A stretch of 27,458 bases of DNA from JBJXHC01 sp046160825. Lineage in GTDB: Bacteria > Bacteroidota > Ignavibacteria > UBA10030 > UBA6906. Made by a program: the position numbers and the translations under genes. The stretch is from assembly GCA_046160825.1 (NCBI GenBank), contig JBJXHC010000077.1:1-27458 (forward strand). Direction: 5' to 3'. Position 1 is the first letter of the stretch; each line of letters starts with the position of its first letter. Of the stretch, positions 7,910 to 15,080 are shown piece after piece. Under the pieces are notes generated by a model. The model was not told where the DNA came from and searched no databases. It worked only from the letters and a program-made list of their open reading frames with translations.

Positions 7910-8950
7910 TTATCTCCCGGAAGTAATCAACAGGAGAACGCGCATCAGCAGATAGGCGAGAACCAGCACAACGAGGAACCGGTTGTGGGCAACCCATCGG
8001 TCAATCCGTTCCAGAGTATTCTCTCTGTACGCCGAAACGGATTGATCGTCCAGAAAACGGGTAATATCAGCAGCCAGCGAAGCAACATCCGAATAACGAT
8101 TGCCGGGCTCCGGGGCCAGGGCCCTCATACAGATTGCATCGAGGCTCTTCGATATTTTACGGTTCAGAAGTCGTGGACGTTGTACGGATTCATGTGTTTT
8201 CTTGCGGATGCCGGTGATGGTTGCCGCTATCATTGGCGGTTGTTGTGTCAGCAGGGAATAAAGAACAGCGCCAAGTCCGAAGATGTCCGTCCGCTCATCA
8301 ATGGCCTCCCCCCGCGCCTGTTCGGGAGACATGTACGCCGGCGTGCCGACGATTGCGCCATGGAGTGTCTTCTGTGCGTTGTCCCCTGGTGTGATGGCAT
8401 TCCCCGAATCATTCTCCTGATCCGCGTTGGGCCCAACAATCTTTGCTATCCCCCAATCCATCACCAGTACTTCACCGAAACTTCCGACCATAATATTCTC
8501 CGGCTTCAGATCACGGTGAAGCACACGTCTGGCATGGGCAAACGCCACCGCCTCACAGATCTTCTGGAATATGCGAAGGCGTTCGGAGACCGTGTGGTTC
8601 TGATGTGCAAAGTCGTCCAGCCGTTCCCCCTGGACGTACTTCATGGTGTAATACATGCGCCCGTCGGGCAACAGACCAACATCATGTACCGGAACGATAC
8701 CCGGATGCTCGAGCTGCGAAATGATCTGCGCCTCTTTTCTAAGGCGGTCAGCAGCGGCCTCAGAGGAATCCGAGACATCAACGGCCTTCAGAGCCACTGT
8801 GCGACTGAGTGTGGTGTCCTCGACGAGGTAGACCGAGCCCATCCCACCGCGCGCGAGTAACCGCGGTAGTCTGTATTTTGTCCCGGAGAGGTCGGGCAGA
8901 TCAATTGCATCGCGGAGACGGGCGACGGCGTCGTTGGAAATCCATGTCAT
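7910..8950 (-). CDS. Membrane-anchored Hanks-type serine/threonine protein kinase
   Basis: A 346-residue protein. The kinase domain spans about residues 26-305. Visible motifs are the Gly-rich loop RGGMGSVY (34-41), the VALK lysine K55, the C-helix Glu in 'RKEAQII' (E73), HRDLKPEN (145-152, catalytic D147) and GTPAYMSPEQ in the activation segment. The metal-binding motif is DWG (165-167) instead of DFG, a common bacterial variant. A single membrane helix lies at about 326-343 with only a few residues after it, so there is no extracellular sensor domain. Its ATG overlaps the TGA of the sigma-factor gene by 2 bases (reads ATGA), so the pair is translationally coupled. It probably controls that sigma factor by phosphorylation, as in known sigma/kinase pairs. 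Confidence 0.92.
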   Translation of the reverse strand: MTWISNDAVARLRDAIDLPDLSGTKYRLPRLLARGGMGSVYLVEDTTLSRTVALKAVDVSDSSEAAADRLRKEAQIISQLEHPGIVPVHDVGLLPDGRMYYTMKYVQGERLDDFAHQNHTVSERLRIFQKICEAVAFAHARRVLHRDLKPENIMVGSFGEVLVMDWGIAKIVGPNADQENDSGNAITPGDNAQKTLHGAIVGTPAYMSPEQARGEAIDERTDIFGLGAVLYSLLTQQPPMIAATITGIRKKTHESVQRPRLLNRKISKSLDAICMRALAPEPGNRYSDVASLAADITRFLDDQSVSAYRENTLERIDRWVAHNRFLVVLVLAYLLMRVLLLITSGR

Positions 8951-9699
8951 AACTCAACTCCGAGGAGCGAGCGTGCCTCTTCACGGAATTCCGCCTCTGT
9001 TGCGGTAAGTTCGCGGAGTTGCTGCAGCACGATGCGTTTGAACTCGCGTCGTCCGTAAGCAAGATGGTTGGTCAACGTTGTCACGGGAATGCCAAACTCC
9101 GCAGCGATGCTGTCGTAGCTAAGACGGCTGGATTCTTCTTCATCCGCAAGGTGATAGCGGGAAAAAATGGAAAAGTGGATGTCCTTCCCTTCCACGGAAC
9201 ACTGCTCCTTCATCAACACAAGAGCGGAAGAAAACAATGAGCGTACCCACTCCTGTTCGAAATACTTCTCTATCGTGTCGGGAGAAGGGGGCTCACTGGT
9301 GAGAAACTCCTGATCCGCACTCTGAAAGTCGAGTGAGACGAACTGGATTTCACCGCCACGTTTCAGTCGGGCCGCCGACTGTGCTTCGTTGGCAACAAAG
9401 CGATCAAGGCACACGCGCAGGAATGTCCGGAAGCGTGCCTTCCCCGGATTGTATGTCCGAAAGAATTCCTTCTCCATAACGCGCAGAAAGAATCCCTGCG
9501 TGAGGTCCTTCGCCTCTTCGTTGGTCTTGCCCCATTTCACGCGAATGTATTTGTATACCGGCTTCCAATAAGAGCTGATGATGCGGTCATACGCTCTTGT
9601 CCGCTCTTCTGATAGGGCGCTTTGTACGCCTGCAATTACCGAGTGCAGTGTCGCGGGGAACCGATCATCAACACCACCGATGCGAGTGTCGTCAGCCAT
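8947..9699 (-). CDS. ECF-type RNA polymerase sigma factor paired with Ser/Thr kinase
   Basis: A 250-residue sigma-70-family protein. Region 2 covers about residues 35-110 ('YWKPVYKYIR...EEAKDLTQGFFLRVMEKEFF...KARFRTFLR'). Region 4 covers about 190-232 ('LSYDSIAAEFGIPVTTLTNHLAYGRREFKR', a helix-turn-helix). It resembles the group of ECF factors from Planctomycetes and Acidobacteria with 'DLTQ.FF.R...K.(F/Y)...' that sit beside kinases. The DAED-like acidic motif of region 2.2 reads E-A-K-D, so one acidic residue is replaced by Lys. No anti-sigma factor gene is adjacent; the kinase takes that place. A possible Bacteroidota-type promoter lies upstream (ATTG at 9789-9786, 20-base spacer, TAGTTTGT at 9765-9758, minus strand). 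The ATG at 9699 follows weak ribosome-site sequence. Confidence 0.88.
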   Translation of the reverse strand: MADDTRIGGVDDRFPATLHSVIAGVQSALSEERTRAYDRIISSYWKPVYKYIRVKWGKTNEEAKDLTQGFFLRVMEKEFFRTYNPGKARFRTFLRVCLDRFVANEAQSAARLKRGGEIQFVSLDFQSADQEFLTSEPPSPDTIEKYFEQEWVRSLFSSALVLMKEQCSVEGKDIHFSIFSRYHLADEEESSRLSYDSIAAEFGIPVTTLTNHLAYGRREFKRIVLQQLRELTATEAEFREEARSLLGVEL

Positions 9700-9815
9700 G
9701 TGGGAACAAATGTTGAATGTCGAATCGTGGATAACGAGAAGATAAGAAGTGCACGAGACAAACTACCAAGTCATCACGTCAAAGTCAATGTGCCACTGCA
9801 CAACAGCATAGAAAC

Positions 9816-9855
9816 AACAAAGCCCTGTCTCAATGAAGAGGCAGGGCTTTGTTTA
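9816..9855. terminator. Rho-independent terminator, probably for the minus-strand T9SS gene
   Basis: An inverted repeat AACAAAGCCCTG (9816-9827) with CAGGGCTTTGTT (9842-9853) and a further inner pairing. It starts 18 bases beyond the stop codon of the minus-strand gene ending at 9872. On the minus strand the stem is followed by GTTTC; on the plus strand by TATAAAT. The A/T-rich stem flanks supply the U-tract. Confidence 0.8.
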
Positions 9856-9871
9856 TAAATACAGAGAGGGG

Positions 9872-11602
9872 TTACTTCATCAAAACCATTTTCTTCATCG
9901 AAGAGAATGTCTCTGTCGTTCCGCTTCCCTTTACGGTCAACTGATAGAAGTACACTCCGCTGGAGACGGTGAGGCCGTTGCTTGTGCGACCGTTCCATGT
10001 CGCTTCAAACCTGCCGGCTTCCTGCACCGCATCAACGAGTGTCGCCACTTCCTGACCGAGGACGTTGAATATCTTCAATGTCACTTCGGCGGCACGCGGC
10101 AACGCGTACTGAATATTCGTTGTCGGGTTGAAGGGGTTAGGATAGTTTTGCGCAAGTTCATACGCATCGGGGATGGTTGCCGCCGATGGGTTCTCATCCA
10201 CATCGGTTACCACACCGCCCGCTGCTGCGATCCATGCAAGCACACCGGAGAGTTGTCGTTTGAATCCACCCGCGGCGTCTGCAGCGCTGGGAATCATGTA
10301 GCGCGGATCCTGGAATACCACCGCTGTGTTGTAATTGGCACCGTCGTAGCCGACGCCGCCGACAGTATCAACGGTACCACGTCCCGCATATCCAAAGAGA
10401 GCTACTCCACCTGCCTGAACCGTCACTCCGTCCGGATAGAAGTTTGCTGCTCCTGCAGCCATCGAATCCTGCAAGCCTGTGTTGACGGCAATACCCACGA
10501 CTTTTCTCTGGGCAGTGACGTTGCCATTATCAATACGGTACAAAAACTTCATGAGATCCGAAGTAAGAACCACATCCGCCTGTGCAGAAGCCGCTCTGCT
10601 GTATGCGTAACCGAAATCGCCACCGAAAACAACGAGCGACTTCTGAGCCGACGGCGTGCCCGCATTGAGGAATGCCTTGATCGAATCCCTCTGCGTGGCC
10701 TTCAGGAGTGATGGGGTGATAAAGCTCGTCTCAATAAGAATGAGTGTGCTATATGATCGGTACGATGGGATAGCCGACTGTAATGTGTCGCGATACACGA
10801 CATCAAAGTTCGTTACTTGCTGTGAAATGCGCGCAAGGGCGGTATCGTTATCCGCTCTCTTCAGCCCGATTTGTGTGGCTGTTCCGAGAGTGGTATCCTG
10901 TAGCATCACGAGAACCTGTGCCGGCTCCACTGACGTGCCGTAAATCGCGAAATGCGTTGAAGGCTGTGTTACACCAAGACTGGAGAGTGGTGTCCATGGA
11001 AATGGGGGAATGCCGAAGAGTCCGGTGAAATCCTGGATATGACCCTGGAGGCCAATGGGGATAGAACCTGTGTACCAATTCCAACGTGTTTGACTGAGCA
11101 CGGTACCGGTATTGTAAACCGCATATACTGAAAGCCAGTACGTTCCTGTTGTCAGCGAAACAGGCGCGCCTAGCTTAAGTTTCAAGCTGTCGAACCTAAT
11201 TCCGTTGGCAGGGATTACAGCCTCCAAGTGAACTAGCGTGCCGGGTTTGCCGGCATCGTCGTTATAGACTGCCACCGCAAATGAGTCAGGCAACCCAGCA
11301 ACAGTGGAGAACCCGCGAACCCAAAGGCTATCAACAAACCACTTAACACCCGCGGGCACCACAAAATCATCTGCGGTTTGGACGAGTGAAGAGTCGGGGT
11401 TTCGCCCCCGAAGATCATTGGAGACGATCCCACTCGACACAGTGTTGATGATGGTGTTGTTCCAGAGCAATATACCACTCTCGGATTGAACAACAGGAAC
11501 AAATGATTTCTGATTGGTAGCCACTAACGACTCTCCGAAAGCAGAGACGGCAACCGCCAGTATTAGTACAAACACGAACGTCATGCGATAAGCAACGCTC
11601 AT
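9872..11602 (-). CDS. Secreted T9SS protein with a GATase-like-fold middle domain (tentative)
   Basis: A 576-residue protein from the ATG at 11602. I prefer this start over upstream in-frame ones because GGAG lies 7 bases before it and the protein then opens with a clean signal peptide (MSVAYRMTFVFVLILAVAVSAFGES). Residues ~45-200 form a beta-rich region ('GLPDSFAVAVYNDDAGKPG', 'GTYWLSVYAVYNTG') like lectin-type or jelly-roll domains of secreted FCB proteins. Residues ~230-450 ('LVVFGGDFGYAYSR', 'LTSDLMKFLYRID', then 'LSGVLAWIAAAGG') resemble the class I glutamine-amidotransferase-like domain common in such cargo, without a recognisable catalytic triad. The last ~95 residues are a T9SS sorting domain (AQNYPNPFNPTT ... 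GVYFYQL ... KKMVLMK). Function unknown. Confidence 0.8.
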   Translation of the reverse strand: MSVAYRMTFVFVLILAVAVSAFGESLVATNQKSFVPVVQSESGILLWNNTIINTVSSGIVSNDLRGRNPDSSLVQTADDFVVPAGVKWFVDSLWVRGFSTVAGLPDSFAVAVYNDDAGKPGTLVHLEAVIPANGIRFDSLKLKLGAPVSLTTGTYWLSVYAVYNTGTVLSQTRWNWYTGSIPIGLQGHIQDFTGLFGIPPFPWTPLSSLGVTQPSTHFAIYGTSVEPAQVLVMLQDTTLGTATQIGLKRADNDTALARISQQVTNFDVVYRDTLQSAIPSYRSYSTLILIETSFITPSLLKATQRDSIKAFLNAGTPSAQKSLVVFGGDFGYAYSRAASAQADVVLTSDLMKFLYRIDNGNVTAQRKVVGIAVNTGLQDSMAAGAANFYPDGVTVQAGGVALFGYAGRGTVDTVGGVGYDGANYNTAVVFQDPRYMIPSAADAAGGFKRQLSGVLAWIAAAGGVVTDVDENPSAATIPDAYELAQNYPNPFNPTTNIQYALPRAAEVTLKIFNVLGQEVATLVDAVQEAGRFEATWNGRTSNGLTVSSGVYFYQLTVKGSGTTETFSSMKKMVLMK

Positions 11603-11863
11603 TGGGGACTCCATAAATGTGAGTTGTAAGAGTGAATTGACAGGTGGTGTAAAATCTCGTTCTGGGGCAACCCGCACAGACGAACGTACGGGCATGTATG
11701 ATGGTGAGGTGTGGAGCGTATGGTAACTGCAAAAAAATGGGAACAAAGACCCAAATCAACTCCAATATGTAGGCGAACACCAGGTTTTGAGCACCTAGGG
11801 GCGCATCATCATAGGAAAACACTGACTGAAAATCAACCCGTGATTACCTGAATCTTCCGAACA

Positions 11864-13963
11864 CTACAGTTTACCGCTTGACAGGTGTTTCTTCAACCAT
11901 GCATGTACTTCCCGATAAAAGAATCTGCTGTTTTCGCCCTTCATAATCCAATGATTCTCATCCGGAAAGACGATCAGGCGACTGGGGACTTGAAGTCTCT
12001 GCAAGTAGCTCCAATATTCCAGAGATTGATTCAAGGGGACCCGAAAGTCATTTTCGCCCACTGTAACGAGCACCGGCGTTTTAAAGTTAGCCGCCTTTCG
12101 CGCCGGGTTCTGTGAGCGCCAGATGTCCCCTTGTTCCCACACGGGTCCGCCGCTGCCTATCTCACGGTGATAAATCACGTCACTCGTTCCCCACTGTGAT
12201 TCGAGGTTGATCAAACCCGCATGACTGACGAAACACTTAAACCGGGTGGTTGTCCCTTGCAGCCAGTTGACCATATGCCCGCCATAGCTTGCACCCATTG
12301 CCGCCACCCGGGTTGTATCAATAAATGCATAACGTCGGATCGCCTCTTCAATTCCTTCATGAATGTCAGCAGCCGGGCCCACGAACGGATCACCCTGAAT
12401 CGCTTGAGAAAATTTTTCGCCATACCCCGTCGAACCGGTGTAATCCGTGAGGAGGATGACGTACCCCGGTGTTGCAAGCAGATGATAATTCCAACGCAGA
12501 AAGAAATAGTCACGCCACATGGTGTGCGGACCACCGTGAATCATTACCACAAGAGGATACGACTGGGTTTCATCAAAGCCCGGAGGAACGACAAGCATGT
12601 TATGGACGCGCTTGCCCGATTTTCCCGTGAACCAGAAATCACGCAACGGCGGAAGATGAAGGCCGAGCGCACGATCCGTGTTGACGCTTGAGAGAAACCT
12701 GTGGTCTTTTCTTTTGAGATCAATGGCAACTACTTCTGCGGGAGACGATGCACTCTCCCACCGTGCGAATAGTTTTGTGTCCGGTGCGTTCGGTGGAATC
12801 GCAAGGTTTGAATACACACCAAGATTCATATCAAAGACACGCTCTACTCTACCACCGGAAACAGCCACGGAGAATAATTTTTCGTGACCAGCCTCCTCCG
12901 CAAGGAAATAAATGGCCTTACTGTCGGGCGTAATCCCATAACTGCCGACAGAACGGTCCAGTGACTCCGTGAGAATTGTTGGCGAGGACTTCTCAGGCCA
13001 GGACATCCGCGCAAGACGATTGTCATTGTACTCCCACTGATTGGTCGGATTGAAAATAAGAATAAGCGACTTGCCGTCCGGAGAGAACATTGGGCTTGAA
13101 TAACTCCCATTATCAGGAGTAAGCTGTTGTGGTTCACTCCCGGCAGTGGACACCAGAAACAGGTGCGTGTTGACAAATGCATAGGCAGAAGCATTGTGTT
13201 TTGTTGTTGCACTGAATACGATACTTCCACCATCCGGTGTCCACGTAGCGCCGAGATCGTCAGACCCATTGAAGCCGGGTTCATCAACGAGCTTTGTCCC
13301 CGCGAGAATATCCCTGGCCTTGGCTGTATCTTCCAACATCTGTACAAAGATATGCGGCTCGGTATCGTCCAACCATCTGTCCCAACTGCGGATCGGGTAC
13401 CCATCGTACACCCGCGCCTTGTACTTGCGCGCTTTTCTCTCGGATGCAATGTTTTTGTTTGCCGAATCCGTTGCCGCGCCCGGAAATACGCTGCTGGTAA
13501 AGAGCAACCCTGTGCCGTCCGGACGCCATTTCGGTGCACGGGCGCCGGTCGAGAGCGATGTGAAGCGGATGGCCTCGCCCCCTTCTGCGATATTCAGAAT
13601 GTAGATTTGTCCAACTTCGTCCCCTTCGCGCTTTGCCGAGAATGCAATCTTCTTCCCATCCGGACTCCATGCGATACCTCCCTCCCCTGCAAGATTGAAA
13701 GTCAGTTGACGCGGTTTTGCACGTCCATCAGATGGCACAATCCAAAGATCCGAGCGTTGCTCTTTGTCATCGTACGACGGATCGGTCACCGAAAAGACCA
13801 CCCGCTTCCCGTCAGGACTTGGCACGGGTGCGCCGACCCGTTTCATCAACCACATGTCCTCGTGCGTGAACAGAGGTTTGGTCGAATCCGTCTGGGAGAC
13901 CAAAGATTCGCATACAAGAAATGCACATAGGGAAAACAAAAGGAATTGTCGCGGCCTGATCAT
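11864..13963 (-). CDS. S9-family prolyl-oligopeptidase-like serine peptidase (exported)
   Basis: A 699-residue protein with a signal peptide (residues 1-23, ending near SLVSQ). Residues ~35-420 form an eight-bladed-type propeller with TolB/WD-like repeats ('SPDGKRVVFS', 'WSPDGKKIAFSA', 'WRPDGTGLLFTS', 'FSPDGKSLILIF'). Residues ~440-699 form an alpha/beta-hydrolase domain. The catalytic triad is readable: S559 in GASYGG, D639 in GENDFRVP and H671 in ENHW. 'MIHGGPHTMW' supplies the oxyanion loop. The layout fits the acylaminoacyl-/dipeptidyl-peptidase branch (S9B/S9C). It should trim peptides in the periplasm or at the cell surface. Its start overlaps the end of the methyltransferase gene by 4 bases (13960-13963), so the two are co-expressed. 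No clear terminator was seen after it. Confidence 0.92.
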   Translation of the reverse strand: MIRPRQFLLFSLCAFLVCESLVSQTDSTKPLFTHEDMWLMKRVGAPVPSPDGKRVVFSVTDPSYDDKEQRSDLWIVPSDGRAKPRQLTFNLAGEGGIAWSPDGKKIAFSAKREGDEVGQIYILNIAEGGEAIRFTSLSTGARAPKWRPDGTGLLFTSSVFPGAATDSANKNIASERKARKYKARVYDGYPIRSWDRWLDDTEPHIFVQMLEDTAKARDILAGTKLVDEPGFNGSDDLGATWTPDGGSIVFSATTKHNASAYAFVNTHLFLVSTAGSEPQQLTPDNGSYSSPMFSPDGKSLILIFNPTNQWEYNDNRLARMSWPEKSSPTILTESLDRSVGSYGITPDSKAIYFLAEEAGHEKLFSVAVSGGRVERVFDMNLGVYSNLAIPPNAPDTKLFARWESASSPAEVVAIDLKRKDHRFLSSVNTDRALGLHLPPLRDFWFTGKSGKRVHNMLVVPPGFDETQSYPLVVMIHGGPHTMWRDYFFLRWNYHLLATPGYVILLTDYTGSTGYGEKFSQAIQGDPFVGPAADIHEGIEEAIRRYAFIDTTRVAAMGASYGGHMVNWLQGTTTRFKCFVSHAGLINLESQWGTSDVIYHREIGSGGPVWEQGDIWRSQNPARKAANFKTPVLVTVGENDFRVPLNQSLEYWSYLQRLQVPSRLIVFPDENHWIMKGENSRFFYREVHAWLKKHLSSGKL

Positions 13964-14880
13964 AAGTGCTTATCCTGAATGAGTTGATCGATTCTGTTGA
14001 GTTGCTTTTGTAGTGCGCGAGTATACGCCGGCGTCGTACCACAGCATCCACCGATGATGCGGGCACCACTCTGTTTCCACTGTCCGGCAAACACGGCATA
14101 CTCGTCCTCCGAAATGTCGTGTGTGAATTCCCATCCATGCTTATCACTTTCCGGCAAACCCACGTTGCCATAAACAGCAAGCGGGAGCAATGACATTGAT
14201 TGCAGATGCCGTATCGAAGATGACGCATGACGCGGTGACACACAATTAATCGAAAATCCTGTCGGTTGCAATGGGAGAATGGCGTTGACGGCATCAACGA
14301 GCGATTCACCACTCAATAGTTGTCCCTCAGGAGTGCAAACAAAACTGACGACAACCTCCTTGCATGTTGACACCGCGGCTCTGCACGCCGCGTGGGCCTC
14401 ACGGATGGTATTCATTGTTTCCAGGATGATGAAATCAACTCCAAGACCCACGAGCCGGGAGGCAAGTTCGCCATGCTCATCTTCAAGTTCGGTCTCTGAG
14501 GGGACCAGATCGGGACGATAGCAGTCTTCCAGCGGAGCAATGGAGCCGGCGATCAGTACAGAACGATCGGGGAACGAAGCCCGCGCCCGTACCGTCTGCT
14601 CAACCGCAAGTCGGACAAGCTGTTGCGACCTATCCGGAAGATTGGCGCGCTTGAGTGTACGTCGCGTGGTACGAAACGTATTTGTTGTGATGATATCGGC
14701 GCCGGCCTCGATATAGTCTTTGTGGATCTGTAGAACGGCTTCCGGATGGGCAATCAGTGCGTTTGCCGACCACAGAGGCAGACCTGTGTCCACGCCACGA
14801 CGCTGAAGCTCTGTACCCATTGCGCCATCAAGAATCAAAAGGGAATGTTTGGCGAGTTGTTGTGTCAGGGGACCGGTCAT
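13960..14880 (-). CDS. Homocysteine S-methyltransferase (MmuM/BHMT-type)
   Basis: A 306-residue cobalamin-independent methyltransferase of the Pfam S-methyl_trans family, about the length of E. coli MmuM. It opens 'LILDGAMGTELQRRG' and has 'DIITTNTFRTT', 'LIAGSIAP', 'FIILETMNTIREA' and 'VSFVCTPEG'. The three zinc-binding cysteines that activate homocysteine are C213 (N-C-V-S) and C279-C280 (GGCCGT). It should transfer a methyl group from S-methylmethionine, SAM or betaine to homocysteine to make methionine; the donor cannot be told from sequence. AAAGGAG precedes the ATG. It is first in a two-gene minus-strand unit, overlapping the S9 peptidase gene. The region upstream (14881-15008) is shared with the divergent transporter operon. 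Confidence 0.92.
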   Translation of the reverse strand: MTGPLTQQLAKHSLLILDGAMGTELQRRGVDTGLPLWSANALIAHPEAVLQIHKDYIEAGADIITTNTFRTTRRTLKRANLPDRSQQLVRLAVEQTVRARASFPDRSVLIAGSIAPLEDCYRPDLVPSETELEDEHGELASRLVGLGVDFIILETMNTIREAHAACRAAVSTCKEVVVSFVCTPEGQLLSGESLVDAVNAILPLQPTGFSINCVSPRHASSSIRHLQSMSLLPLAVYGNVGLPESDKHGWEFTHDISEDEYAVFAGQWKQSGARIIGGCCGTTPAYTRALQKQLNRIDQLIQDKHL

Positions 14881-14993
14881 CGCGCTACTCCTTTCGTTAC
14901 TCCAAACAAGGTAGGAATTGCTGATGGGTTAATCAATCCCACGGACAGGGAACCTTCCTTTCCTTGTTCGCGTATGATATAACAGGAAAGAAC

Positions 14994-15080
14994 ATGAAAG
15001 AAAACTCATTTGTTCACGTCTCAAAACTTGCTATATTTCCTGCCGTGAATTCCCCCACACTGTTGGAGATGTCAATATGA
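14994..15080 (+). CDS. Possible 28-codon leader ORF overlapping the lipoprotein start
   Basis: ATG at 14994 is followed by 28 sense codons (MKENSFVHVSKL...) and a TGA at 15078-15080 that overlaps the ATG of the lipoprotein gene (ATGA). AGGAAAG (14984-14990) lies just upstream. However, the best promoter match (15009-15039) lies inside this ORF, so it would be translated only from a transcript starting further upstream, and the lipoprotein gene has its own ribosome site. It may be chance. Confidence 0.3.
   Translation: MKENSFVHVSKLAIFPAVNSPTLLEMSI
15009..15039 (+). promoter_or_regulatory. Bacteroidota-type promoter for the ABC transporter operon
   Basis: TTTG (15009-15012), a 19-base spacer and TATATTTC (15032-15039) fit TTTG-N19-21-TAnnTTTG with only the last base different. 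It lies 38 bases before the lipoprotein ATG. It would drive the six-gene unit 15077-23473, since no later gap in that unit exceeds about 60 bases. Confidence 0.55.

Noticed and set aside
7865..8860. 331-codon plus-strand open frame opposite the kinase gene
   Set aside because: It is antisense to a kinase with every catalytic motif intact, has no recognisable domain and no ribosome site; a codon-bias shadow.
9833..10711. 292-codon plus-strand open frame opposite the T9SS gene
   Set aside because: It covers the terminator and the complement of the sorting-domain coding region; Cys/His/Arg-rich composition typical of a shadow frame.
11603..11746. 48-codon N-terminal extension of the third full-length T9SS protein
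   Set aside because: It would put a hydrophilic stretch before the signal peptide, and GGAG sits right before the ATG at 11602.
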